DNA from: Methanocorpusculum parvum
GTDB taxonomy: Archaea; Halobacteriota; Methanomicrobia; Methanomicrobiales; Methanocorpusculaceae
DNA length: 64,000 bases
Reading direction: 5' to 3'
Assembly: GCA_015063085.1 (NCBI GenBank)
Contig: SUTD01000003.1
Location: 32,001-96,000, forward strand
Both the position numbers and the translations under genes were made by a program. Positions 9,421 to 18,534 of the stretch are shown here, in pieces; the first letter of the stretch is position 1, and every line of letters begins with the position of its first letter. Below the pieces are notes generated by a model. It searched no databases. It saw only the letters and a program-made list of their open reading frames with translations, and was not told where the DNA came from.

Positions 9421-10052
9421 AAAAATATGACTATCTGTTTATAGACTTAGATGGACCAATTCTTGAGGGTAAATTCCGTCATTACAATTGTTACAAGGAC
9501 ATTATAGGGTGTTATGGCGGAACCCCTCTTGATATAGATGAATATTGGAACCTCATAAGAAATATGGTCAAACGCGATATTGTCCTCAAAAAATCATTTT
9601 TTCAAGGAACATATGATGACTTTCTTACGATGTGGATGGAGAACATTGAGATGCCCGAATACCTTCAGTTTGATTATCTGAAACCAGATGTAGACAAAAC
9701 CCTTAATAACTTTAAGAATTATTTTGAAAAAATCTACCTGGTAACGATGAGAAATAATGATAAAAACCTATTGAGACAATTAAAAGATTTAGCGATAGTA
9801 AACTTCTTTGATGAGATTATTATTTGCCATAGTACTCAGGAAAACCCAAAATACTCTGCATTAAAAGAACTTAGATTCAATAAAGCACTAGTTATTGGTG
9901 ATACCGAGGAAGATACAAAAACAGCAAAACTTCTTGGAGTAAAATGTATCGGTATCACCAATGGTTTACGTGATAAGAATTATTTAGATGCCGATTATTA
10001 TGCTGATGAAATCTGCAATATTGAGATTGACACAATCTGTTCCGAAGACTAA
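9417..10052 (+). CDS. HAD-superfamily hydrolase
   Basis: This 211-residue HAD phosphatase has the nucleophile motif FIDLDGPIL with D10 and D12. Motif III is a late lysine region, and motif IV is VIGDTEEDTKTAK. The insert after motif I is helical, as in small-molecule phosphatases of the beta-phosphoglucomutase type. It overlaps the epimerase by ATGA. In context it may remove a phosphate from a sugar-phosphate intermediate made by the ATP-grasp/epimerase operon. That is an inference from position only. Confidence 0.8.
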   Translation: MKKYDYLFIDLDGPILEGKFRHYNCYKDIIGCYGGTPLDIDEYWNLIRNMVKRDIVLKKSFFQGTYDDFLTMWMENIEMPEYLQFDYLKPDVDKTLNNFKNYFEKIYLVTMRNNDKNLLRQLKDLAIVNFFDEIIICHSTQENPKYSALKELRFNKALVIGDTEEDTKTAKLLGVKCIGITNGLRDKNYLDADYYADEICNIEIDTICSED

Positions 10053-10090
10053 TAATTTGTTGACAAATTTCTCCCCAGTAATCATCAACA

Positions 10091-10097
10091 TTATATG
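10091..10097 (+). promoter_or_regulatory. Probable TATA box for the 10121 gene
   Basis: TTATATG is centred about 27 bp before the GTG at 10121. This is the archaeal spacing for a transcript starting at or next to the start codon, and it supports the GTG start. Confidence 0.45.
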
Positions 10098-10120
10098 TTT
10101 TTGGAAGCTATTCTTTATTT

Positions 10121-12205
10121 GTGACCGAATACTATTACACAATCCACATAAACAAAATACAAAATGACCTTTGGCAGGCATACAGCCCACAGATTCCAAC
10201 ATATAGTGTATCACATATCGATAAAAAATATGCTGCATCTCTTCTTATAGAAGGATTGATATCCATCTTCAATACCTACCTTTCTGAAGATAAACCATTC
10301 CCTCCCGGATTCCAGGAAGATGAAAACTATGTTACTTCATTAAAGGGAAAGAAAGGGATAAACATCCTCACTGTCATTGTGGATGAGGAGGTTGACTATG
10401 GACGTGTCGGCTTATTTCCAACAATGTATGGATTTATAGCATATTATTTCCCGCAGGAAAATTTGTGGAGTAAAAAAGGACTAAAGACCTGCTCGAAAAA
10501 ATATTTGTTTGAAGAACAAAAAGAGGCAGATTCAGAAAACGAAGTAATAATCCTTCCCGCAATATCGCACTACGGATTCAATCTCCCGATTTTATTCCCT
10601 TGTTTGGCGAAAAATATGGAGCAGTCAATTTCTGCTCTCCTTAAAGAAGTAAATCAAAACATCAAAGTAGGAGACACGATAAAAGATCAGGAGGAGATCC
10701 GAATGTTCCTGACGAATGGATTAGAAATAATGTATCAGCATATTCATCAAAAAATCCATAACTATGATATTCGTGCTCTCCTCTCCATTATCATAGGACA
10801 ATACGAACTTCTCGCATATCTCTTTGTCCGTGAATATCAGCAGTTGGAAAAACAAAACTACGCCTCCCTCCCGCATTTGGAAATATTTGTAGACCATTAT
10901 CACAATCGAGACCAGGCAAAAACAGAACTCCATAGGTCGCTACAGCATCTGATTGAGATAATCAGTGCCGAGTCTCCTTCTGGGAATAAAGAATTTGGAA
11001 TCGAAGACTATCTGGAGTTATTAGCAGATGCAGTGTTATTTTCAAAAATACAAAACCTTCGAAATCTCCAAAGAGAGCAACATCATAAAAATCCGGAGAA
11101 CACCTTACATCTGATATTCAAACCAACTGACATCATGATTAACCAGAATGTCGGAGTTGAATGGAATGCATATGGCGGAGAGAGAACTGAAGATATCCTC
11201 CTCATGGGGAATCAGTCATACAAACATTACCGACCAAAAAATCAATCTCTCTCACCAAAAATGCTGGAAGAATTCGATAAAGCATGTCTTGCTGAATTCG
11301 GATTAACCCACTGTGAATTAGAAAAATTCAATGAAGTAATAACCACCATTCAATTACCCCAAGACTTAGCATTTTCCGTCTGTCTCGAATCCGAACTGAT
11401 AAATCAATTATGGGAAAAACACGGGTTGGATAAAGAAAAAGGGGAAGAAGCAATAAATCAATTCTGCCTGACATACCGAAATCAGTGGAACAAAATAGAT
11501 GGTAAGAATATCTATGACATGTATGACATAGACAAACATTACTTCCCATATTCATTCTACTCTCATCCAATAGTGAAAATAAAAGGTTACACAGAAGATA
11601 ATAATGAAATTGTTATCAGTAACAGGAATTGGGCAGTATTTTTCAACGATTTAGGATTGGCCATTCAACATGGAGGGTATGTTGCTCAGTCTCCAGAGCT
11701 GAAAATATGGCAATCAAAATTCCGCAATCTGGATGGAGAAGCTTTCGAAATTTCTGTCGAGAACTGGATGAAAGAACATACAGACTTTATTGTTCATCGT
11801 GGTTTTAATCCGTCCAAGATATTTTCCTTATCCGAAAATATTGGAGATATTGATATAGTATGTATTGATGTGGAAAAAAGCATATTCTACTCAATTGAAT
11901 GTAAAAACTATCCGCCTGTTATTGATAAATCAGGAATAACCTCTACTGTAAATAAATTCTCCAATACCATGGACAGGAAAACACCAGCATCAAAGCATTC
12001 CAAAAGACACAACTGGCTGGTGTCACACAAATCAGAGATAATGCATTATTTCCATCTGAACACCGAGCTGCGAATTGTTTCACTGTACATGACATCACAT
12101 CGCGCCCCACCTACCACCCGCCCAAAAACTGTATTTCCCACTCTCTCATTCTCAGATCTATTAAATGAAAACACAGCATGTTTAGAACGGTGTTGGAATC
12201 AGTAA
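10121..12205 (+). CDS. Large uncharacterised protein with C-terminal PD-(D/E)XK nuclease-like domain
   Basis: This 694-residue protein starts with GTG. I do not recognise the family over the first 530 residues, which are mixed helical and acidic with no membrane segments. The C-terminal part from about residue 539 looks like a restriction-endonuclease fold: E543 in GEAFEISVENW, D578 in GDIDIVCID, and E593-C-K595 in YSIECKNY fit the E...D...ExK arrangement. A nuclease in a glycan cluster is unexpected. It may be a lone defence gene or cargo. It stands alone between the HAD gene and rfbA with its own TATA box. The nuclease fold call is moderate; activity is untested. Confidence 0.6.
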   Translation: MTEYYYTIHINKIQNDLWQAYSPQIPTYSVSHIDKKYAASLLIEGLISIFNTYLSEDKPFPPGFQEDENYVTSLKGKKGINILTVIVDEEVDYGRVGLFPTMYGFIAYYFPQENLWSKKGLKTCSKKYLFEEQKEADSENEVIILPAISHYGFNLPILFPCLAKNMEQSISALLKEVNQNIKVGDTIKDQEEIRMFLTNGLEIMYQHIHQKIHNYDIRALLSIIIGQYELLAYLFVREYQQLEKQNYASLPHLEIFVDHYHNRDQAKTELHRSLQHLIEIISAESPSGNKEFGIEDYLELLADAVLFSKIQNLRNLQREQHHKNPENTLHLIFKPTDIMINQNVGVEWNAYGGERTEDILLMGNQSYKHYRPKNQSLSPKMLEEFDKACLAEFGLTHCELEKFNEVITTIQLPQDLAFSVCLESELINQLWEKHGLDKEKGEEAINQFCLTYRNQWNKIDGKNIYDMYDIDKHYFPYSFYSHPIVKIKGYTEDNNEIVISNRNWAVFFNDLGLAIQHGGYVAQSPELKIWQSKFRNLDGEAFEISVENWMKEHTDFIVHRGFNPSKIFSLSENIGDIDIVCIDVEKSIFYSIECKNYPPVIDKSGITSTVNKFSNTMDRKTPASKHSKRHNWLVSHKSEIMHYFHLNTELRIVSLYMTSHRAPPTTRPKTVFPTLSFSDLLNENTACLERCWNQ

Positions 12206-12260
12206 AGAATTATCACCATATAATTAATTTCACAGCAACACAAACATACATACAAGAAAT

Positions 12261-13142
12261 ATGAAAGGCATTATCCTCGCAGGTGGTCACGGCACTCGTC
12301 TCTATCCAATAACCATTGCTGTGTCAAAACAACTGCTCCCCATCTACGACAAACCGATGGTGTACTACCCACTCTCCACTCTCCTGCTTGCTGGAATCAA
12401 TGAGATTCTCATCATCTCAACACCGGAAGACATTGAGAACTACAAACTGCTCTTAGGTGACGGTTCCAAACTAGGATGCAGATTTACTTACAAAATCCAA
12501 GACGCGCCAAATGGCCTTGCCGAAGCATTCATCCTCGGAGAAGAGTTCATTGGAGACGACAGCGTCTGTCTCATCTTAGGGGACAATGTCTTCTATGGAC
12601 AGGGATTCTCAGACACATTACGCCAGGCAAAGGGGAATCCCGGAGCAACGGTCTTTGGATATCCCGTATCCAATCCATCCGCATTCGGAGTTGTTGAATT
12701 CGACAAGGAAGGACACGTCACATCTATTGAAGAAAAACCTGAGCATCCAAAATCCAAGTTTGCCGTGCCAGGACTGTATTTCTATGACAACGATGTTGTG
12801 GAAATCGCCAAAAACGTTAAGCCGTCCGCACGCGGAGAGATTGAAATCACCTCAGTCAACAATGAATACCTTGCCCGCGGAAAACTCAACGTCGTCTTAA
12901 TGGGCCGCGGAATGGCCTGGCTCGATACCGGAACGCCGAAGAACATGCTCCTTGCAAGCAAGTATGTTGAAATCGTTCAGGAAAGACAGGGATACTATAT
13001 CTCCTGCATCGAGGAGATTGCCTGGAGACGCGGATTCATCAACCTCGAACAGCTCAAAGCCTTAGGGGAAGAACAGAAGCAGACTGCCTATGGTCAGTAC
13101 ATCTTAGAAATTGCAGCAGATGCAGAGAAAGGACTGCTCTGA
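12261..13142 (+). CDS. rfbA: Glucose-1-phosphate thymidylyltransferase RfbA
   Basis: This 293-residue enzyme makes dTDP-glucose from dTTP and glucose 1-phosphate, the first step to dTDP-deoxysugars. The nucleotide-binding signature [10 protein letters not shown] is at residues 6-15, followed by [15 protein letters not shown]. Length and sequence match the short RfbA/RmlA class throughout, including LGDNVFYG and the C-terminal GQYIL segment. RfbB follows after 107 bp. No RfbC or RfbD is visible in the window, which points to a 3-aminosugar product (ketoisomerase and aminotransferase at 5240-6734) and not to rhamnose. Confidence 0.95.
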   Translation: MKGIILAGGHGTRLYPITIAVSKQLLPIYDKPMVYYPLSTLLLAGINEILIISTPEDIENYKLLLGDGSKLGCRFTYKIQDAPNGLAEAFILGEEFIGDDSVCLILGDNVFYGQGFSDTLRQAKGNPGATVFGYPVSNPSAFGVVEFDKEGHVTSIEEKPEHPKSKFAVPGLYFYDNDVVEIAKNVKPSARGEIEITSVNNEYLARGKLNVVLMGRGMAWLDTGTPKNMLLASKYVEIVQERQGYYISCIEEIAWRRGFINLEQLKALGEEQKQTAYGQYILEIAADAEKGLL

Positions 13143-13249
13143 AATGTTAATAATCAACCACTTCCTTTTTAGAATAACTATTGATTAGTGACAACTCGTA
13201 TTAACAAATACAGCAAATATACTCTACAACATTACAGCGGGAAAGAAAA

Positions 13250-14281
13250 ATGAAAACCTACCTTGTCACCGGCGGATGTGGATTTATTGGGTCAAACTTC
13301 ATCCACTACCTCTTCAAAACCTACGATAATGACGTCAAAGTCATCAACCTCGACAAACTCACCTACGCAGGAAAGGAAGAGAACCTCAAAGAAGTTGCGG
13401 GCAGAGAGAACTACCTTTTCATCAAAGGGGACATCTGCGATGAAGAGTGTGTAAACAGCATCTTCAAAACCCATGACGTTGACTACGTTGTCCACTTCGC
13501 AGCGGAAAGCCATGTGGATCGCTCCATCCTCTCATCCAAAGAGTTTGTCATCTCCAATGTCCTCGGAACCACCACGCTTCTTGATGCCGCAAGAAATGCA
13601 TGGCTTATGGAAGGAGACGCCTACAAGGAAGGCAAAAAATACCTCCAGGTATCAACCGATGAAGTCTATGGTTCGCTTGGAGATACAGGATACTTCACAG
13701 AAACCACACCGCTTGACCCGCACAGCCCATACTCCGCATCCAAAGCATCCGCAGACATGATTGTCAAATCTTACATTGACACCCATAAATTCCCTGCAAA
13801 CATCACCCGCTGTTCAAACAACTACGGTCCATATCAGTATCCGGAAAAACTCATCCCACTCTTAATCCAGAACTGCCTGGCACACAAACCACTTCCAGTC
13901 TACGGTGACGGGAAAAACATCCGCGACTGGCTTTACGTCGAAGACCACTGCAGGGCAATTGACCTCGTGCTCCGTGATGCTAAGGTTGGTGAAATCTACA
14001 ATATCGGCGGGCACAATGAAAAGACCAACATTGATATTGTAAAACTTGTTCTGTCCTATCTTCATGATAACTATGATCCAGAAATTACGGAGGATTTGAT
14101 AACCTACGTTGCTGACAGGAAGGGGCATGACAGAAGATACGGGATCAATCCGGAAAAAATTGGCAGGGATTTGGGGTGGAGGCCGGAGATTATGTTTGAT
14201 GAAGGTATTGTGAAGACAATTCAGTGGTATCTAAATAATCAGGAATGGTTATTACAGGTGCAGAAAAAGGTGAAGATGTAA
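13250..14281 (+). CDS. rfbB: dTDP-glucose 4,6-dehydratase RfbB
   Basis: This 343-residue extended SDR converts dTDP-glucose to dTDP-4-keto-6-deoxyglucose. The NAD motif GGCGFIG is at residues 8-14. The catalytic region has STDEVYGS, then the YSASK tyrosine-lysine pair. NNYGPYQYPEKLIP is the usual substrate-binding segment. It follows rfbA and overlaps the next glycosyltransferase start by one base (TAATG). Its product would feed the ketoisomerase at 5240-5656. Confidence 0.95.
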   Translation: MKTYLVTGGCGFIGSNFIHYLFKTYDNDVKVINLDKLTYAGKEENLKEVAGRENYLFIKGDICDEECVNSIFKTHDVDYVVHFAAESHVDRSILSSKEFVISNVLGTTTLLDAARNAWLMEGDAYKEGKKYLQVSTDEVYGSLGDTGYFTETTPLDPHSPYSASKASADMIVKSYIDTHKFPANITRCSNNYGPYQYPEKLIPLLIQNCLAHKPLPVYGDGKNIRDWLYVEDHCRAIDLVLRDAKVGEIYNIGGHNEKTNIDIVKLVLSYLHDNYDPEITEDLITYVADRKGHDRRYGINPEKIGRDLGWRPEIMFDEGIVKTIQWYLNNQEWLLQVQKKVKM

Positions 14282-15516
14282 TGTCAAATGATGCTACGAT
14301 TAATCTCATTATATTGAACGGATTGAATAGTGGTGTTGAAGTCCAAGGAGAAAAATTGTATCCCTCACCCTTCATCGTGGAGAGAATAAATGCATTAAGA
14401 AATGAAGGTATTTTCCCAAAGACGATTATCACACATTTTATATACCCAAAAACAGTTCAATTGGCATACCAAATGATAAACGGGAAACCGCTACATTCTT
14501 CATCATTATATACTAAGGAAATATATGATAAAGAAAATATTCACGTAGTATCTACTAATTGGTCATTAATTGCAACAATATATGTCAAAATTCTTGCAAA
14601 AAAGGCATCTAAGAAAATTCTTAAAGAAATAAATCCCACATCAAATACCCTTCTTCATGTTCATTGGAGCTATCCACACGGATATATAGGCATGCTTGTT
14701 GCAAAAAAACTCGAAATTCCATATATAATTACAACACATGGGGGTGATATTAATGAAGGAGCGGCAACCAGTAGGAGACGGAGGAAATACATCATGACCG
14801 CATTGAATAATGCGAGTCACTGTATTTTTGTCAGTCAAGATTCACTAAACAATGCAATATCCTATGGTTTTAATGGGAATTCTGCATCTGTAATTCCGAA
14901 TGGCGTCGATTTGTCACGTTTTCATCCCATATCTAAAGAACTTTCCTCTGAAAAGACGTCTTTCCATCAAACTAAGAAATACGTTGTTGGGTTTATCGGT
15001 CGCCTTCACCATCATAAACGTGCAGATAAACTACCCGAGATCTTTAAAATGATTATGGCCAACAACTTGGATGTTGAGTTTATTGTTATTGGAACTGGCC
15101 CCATGTCATCTGATATCCAAAATCAATGTACATTAAATAACATTCCAGTAACATTTGTAGACTGGGTGGAACATGGCGATGTTATGTTTTGGATGAATCT
15201 ATTTGATGTGATGATTCTTCCGAGTAGGACGGAGGGGTGGCCATGCGTAATATTAGAAGCATTTTCGTGTGGGGTGCCAATTGTTGCAAGCGATGCTGGT
15301 GGAATTCCTGAAGCAATGGGCGGATTAGGATTGATAGTCCCCTCAGGTAAGGACTTTGAACAGAGGTTTGGAGATGCAGTATCCAAGTGTTTATACTCTC
15401 TAGCCGATATTGATAAACATGCATTAATTGAATATGCAAAAAGATATACTTGGGAATATACAGTGTCAAAGGAGATTGAGATATATCAAGAGCAATTACG
15501 AAATATAGGAGAATAA
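14281..15516 (+). CDS. Glycosyltransferase family 4 (group 1)
   Basis: This is a 411-residue GT-B retaining glycosyltransferase. The C-terminal donor-binding domain shows VGFIGRLHHHKR and the E-x7-E motif in EGWPCVILEAFSCGVPIVAS, with GGIPE after it. The N-terminal domain contains LHVHWSYPHGY and TTHGGDIN, as in family 4 acceptor domains. The ATG overlaps the rfbB stop by one base, so it is the last gene of the rfbAB operon. The body is A+T-richer than rfbAB, so it was probably joined to the operon later. Acceptor and sugar are unknown; it may use the dTDP-deoxysugar made by its neighbours. Confidence 0.88.
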   Translation: MSNDATINLIILNGLNSGVEVQGEKLYPSPFIVERINALRNEGIFPKTIITHFIYPKTVQLAYQMINGKPLHSSSLYTKEIYDKENIHVVSTNWSLIATIYVKILAKKASKKILKEINPTSNTLLHVHWSYPHGYIGMLVAKKLEIPYIITTHGGDINEGAATSRRRRKYIMTALNNASHCIFVSQDSLNNAISYGFNGNSASVIPNGVDLSRFHPISKELSSEKTSFHQTKKYVVGFIGRLHHHKRADKLPEIFKMIMANNLDVEFIVIGTGPMSSDIQNQCTLNNIPVTFVDWVEHGDVMFWMNLFDVMILPSRTEGWPCVILEAFSCGVPIVASDAGGIPEAMGGLGLIVPSGKDFEQRFGDAVSKCLYSLADIDKHALIEYAKRYTWEYTVSKEIEIYQEQLRNIGE

Positions 15517-16296
15517 TGAATAGGCCTAATTGTATAACATCGAGTACTTCTGCCTATATATATCATCTTGTACTACTCATCACCAAAAACCAAAAATATA
15601 GTGAGCTATCTCTGTTAAAGAGAAGAGGAGAGTAAATATTGTATTATATATTTATATATGAGCAACGTCATCGGAGATATCATTAGTTTAAAACAGGACT
15701 TAAACTTTGGAGTTCTGAAAGAACAGTTTATCTTCGTTCAGCTGTGAGGATAAAGATTGAGTCATCTTCGGTTCATCTAGTTCTTCTGGAAAGTGAATGG
15801 ACAGAGAAAGATTCAAGTAAAAGCATCTGACATCATCTATGGATTTGCTATGAGAGAAAACCCAGTCCTTCTGATGTTCATACACATCGACGTCTACGTT
15901 CTGCTTCAGACACATAAAAGGAATTTACTGGATTATTCTAAACATTCTTTAAGATGTTCTATAAAGATATGAATATCCAGTATATTCTTGCTTAGATAAA
16001 GTATCTTCTGAAAAGCTAGAAGATAGAACGATTAGTTCCAGACATATGACACAAATCATCAGAAATACGAGAATTTCGAACAAATGCGTCTTGTCTTATA
16101 TCTCTAGAAGACCAATACCTGAACTTAAATAGGCTGTTATGTAAATGCCACACACCAGAATTACAGATAGTCAATGAACCTTATTTGATGGAACAATCTG
16201 AAATTGATTATACATGGTTATGGGGAAGAACAGGATTGCACATATATATATGTATGTGTGTATATTAAAAAATAGTATAGTAAATATACAATTGGA
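15517..16296. other. Long A+T-rich intergenic region with no convincing gene
   Basis: These 780 bp lie between the convergent GT4 gene and a large membrane-protein gene. I find no gene here. A 29-codon frame from ATG 15658 (MSNVIGDIISLKQDLNFGVL) ends in TGA, and short frames continue around it without family resemblance. A 71-codon minus-strand frame at 15700-15915 has no ribosome site or recognisable motif. The composition is purine-skewed in patches, and there is an alternating TA/TG stretch at about 16238-16264. It may be the decayed remains of a gene or insertion. Confidence 0.5.
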
Positions 16297-18288
16297 CTAA
16301 AGATTCAAATAAACAGCATAGACGCCAAAACCCCCATTCTCATACACATAATGAAGACCAGCATCCACTCCCAGATGCTCATAATCCTCAGGCCCATACC
16401 TATGTAGCATCATATGGGGATAATATGCCTGATAATACTCACGGTCTTTTTCAGTTACAATTACATATTTTTCTCCATCCCTGATATTTTCCACAAGTGA
16501 TGACGCGCCAGTATCATATCCAAAATGATAAGGAAGTCCCTCATCATAAGCAGTATCATCACGACCTGGAAGGGATAAATGGTTATACAGAGCAGTCACA
16601 TACCGCTGCATACCCGTAAAATAGACTCCAGTTGTCGCACTATAATCATACTCAATTAGCGGGAGGAGAGTCTCAGCCCCAGTCAATTCCGTCTGGGTTG
16701 TTTGGTAACCGCCATTTAATGTATTGGGGGATGGATGAAATGCATAAACACTCATGCCACAAACTAAAGAGAGAATAAGAAATATTGAACCTAAGCGTAT
16801 TGCAGTATTCTTTACACCCCCTGCTGTTATCTTTAGATATAGACGATATAACACAAATCCACATGAGAACAGAGCGGCAATGTAAATAGGAGACTTAAAT
16901 CTTCCCCAACCCCCAACAACATCCCCTACAAGAGCAACAAGCATGAGGGGTAACATAGCCATAGCACCAAGATAAACAACCTTCAGGTAGAAATACCGCC
17001 CATCTTTCATATATTTCCATAGGAATATACAACTGGCAATGAATAACATTCCATAGATAAAGATGTTAATTCCAGCAATCTGGAACACGGTATCAATCGA
17101 GTAACCATACTCAACAGCAGTACGTATGGAGGAAACACCCAACAAATCTCCAATAGATGCAAGAATATTATCAATAAAATCTAACTCAACAGTTGGAGGG
17201 ACGATAGTTGAACCAATATCAACAATATTACCATCGACAGGTATGTTTTCACCAGGGATAACTGCGGATGGTGGGGATGAAGGGTTTGTATTTGGATTCT
17301 CTACTGGATCTACGACAGGGGGGAGTGTTGGTTCCTCTTTATTAAAGAAAACACCAAACACCTTGTTGATTCCTGATGTAATTGTTCCAGAAAAGAAATC
17401 CCATTGATGCACAAAAAATCCAAATAACGTTACTGCAAACGGAACACATAACTTCAGGATAGAAGATGCACTAATGTCAGTGTGTTTTATTCTATGGATG
17501 ATGGATATGAACAAGGCAACTGCAGATATGGCAAGAACCATGATTGCAACATGAGGGTGATAGAATACAGTGGACAAGCCAACAATTGTAAGTGGTATAA
17601 AGCAGAGTTTGTTTCCCTTCAGACACAGGACAGTCAAATAGATAAATAAGGGCAACATGACCAAGGTTGGAATTGTCATTCCCACATAATAGAGTTCATA
17701 TGAACTGACAACAATAGCAGAACCCCATGGGAGGAAGGAAGCAATCACAGTGGCAAAGTAAACTTCACCTCTGTTTGGGAAAATGTGTTTTGCAATAATA
17801 TGAATTCCAATTGTGAATATACAGAGAGATATAATTGGGAGAATCTGTAATATGACATCCGCATTGATACCTGAAAGAAGTTGGAATGTCACTGGTTCTG
17901 AATAAATATTCGGATAATAAGTATTTGGTAAGTTACCTGTGGACAGTACAGTATTAATTCTTCCAATATGAGTACCAGTATCACCAGAAATATTCAGTAA
18001 TTTATATCCACGAATAATCTGCAGTGCCATTAATGAGATTGAGGCAAGAGCTAATTGGAGATATCCAAGATAAGGTACAAGACGTGGTGTTTCCGGTTTA
18101 AATGTCGAAATTAATGTGAATGCAATTCCTACTAAATAACAGGATGCCAACCCAATCCAGAAGAGAAGTGGGGTTGACGCATATATGTTTGGTTCATACC
18201 CCAAACATGGTGTCACCCATGATGATAAAAGACCTATTGTTATGAGTATGAGTGATAGTACTGAAAGGATGATATATTGTCTTTTCAT
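16297..18288 (-). CDS. Large polytopic membrane protein, GT-C-like
   Basis: This 663-residue protein has about 12 hydrophobic segments in two blocks (residues ~5-325 and ~415-525). Between them is a Pro/Ser/Asn-rich loop of about 60 residues (PPVVDPVENPNTNPSSPPSA) that is probably outside the cell. The soluble C-terminal domain (about 530-663) contains TGVYFTGMQRYV and several Tyr/His/Gly-rich turns. The layout resembles integral glycosyltransferases of the GT-C superfamily or DUF6541-type proteins that use lipid-linked sugars, but the early acidic motif is not clear. It diverges from a similar 706-residue protein across regulatory module copy 3. The exact role is unknown. Confidence 0.75.
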   Translation of the reverse strand: MKRQYIILSVLSLILITIGLLSSWVTPCLGYEPNIYASTPLLFWIGLASCYLVGIAFTLISTFKPETPRLVPYLGYLQLALASISLMALQIIRGYKLLNISGDTGTHIGRINTVLSTGNLPNTYYPNIYSEPVTFQLLSGINADVILQILPIISLCIFTIGIHIIAKHIFPNRGEVYFATVIASFLPWGSAIVVSSYELYYVGMTIPTLVMLPLFIYLTVLCLKGNKLCFIPLTIVGLSTVFYHPHVAIMVLAISAVALFISIIHRIKHTDISASSILKLCVPFAVTLFGFFVHQWDFFSGTITSGINKVFGVFFNKEEPTLPPVVDPVENPNTNPSSPPSAVIPGENIPVDGNIVDIGSTIVPPTVELDFIDNILASIGDLLGVSSIRTAVEYGYSIDTVFQIAGINIFIYGMLFIASCIFLWKYMKDGRYFYLKVVYLGAMAMLPLMLVALVGDVVGGWGRFKSPIYIAALFSCGFVLYRLYLKITAGGVKNTAIRLGSIFLILSLVCGMSVYAFHPSPNTLNGGYQTTQTELTGAETLLPLIEYDYSATTGVYFTGMQRYVTALYNHLSLPGRDDTAYDEGLPYHFGYDTGASSLVENIRDGEKYVIVTEKDREYYQAYYPHMMLHRYGPEDYEHLGVDAGLHYVYENGGFGVYAVYLNL

Positions 18289-18300
18289 CTTATTCTAACT

Positions 18301-18484
18301 TCCTTCTATAATAGGATTTAATTTGTGGACAGTTCGTAATTAATCTTTTGATGAATCTGTTTACATCCTGTTTTCATAGGATTTCACCATCATTTAGATT
18401 AATCAAATTTTGAAATTTTCTGTATAAATATTATCATCACTGGTCCAGATTCCGACACATTTTTTGAATCCTCTTATAGTAGGA
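18301..18484. promoter_or_regulatory. Divergent regulatory module, copy 3
   Basis: This is the third copy. It is bounded by TCCTTCTATAATAGGA (18301-18316) and TCCTCTTATAGTAGGA (18469-18484), 168 bp apart. The 39-bp block 18384-18422 is identical to copy 2, and ATTAATCTTTTGATG and CGACACATTTTTTGAATCC match the other copies. It separates the two large membrane-protein genes; the left palindrome is 12 bp from the minus-strand ATG and the right one 50 bp from the plus-strand ATG. The palindromes are less perfect than in copy 2. Confidence 0.78.
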
Positions 18485-18534
18485 TTGGTCAGAATCTCTT
18501 TTGATTGTGACGAAAAACCTAGCGGGATACCAGA

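Noticed and set aside
15700-15915. 71-codon minus-strand frame in the 15.5-16.3 kb gap
   Set aside because: No ribosome site, no recognisable motif and composition like the surrounding non-coding DNA.
1461-18484. The three palindrome-bounded modules considered as CRISPR repeats or insertion sequences
   Set aside because: The copies are 5-11 kb apart with genes between, so there is no array. They encode nothing and all lie between divergent genes, so a regulatory cassette fits better. A small non-coding mobile element is not excluded.
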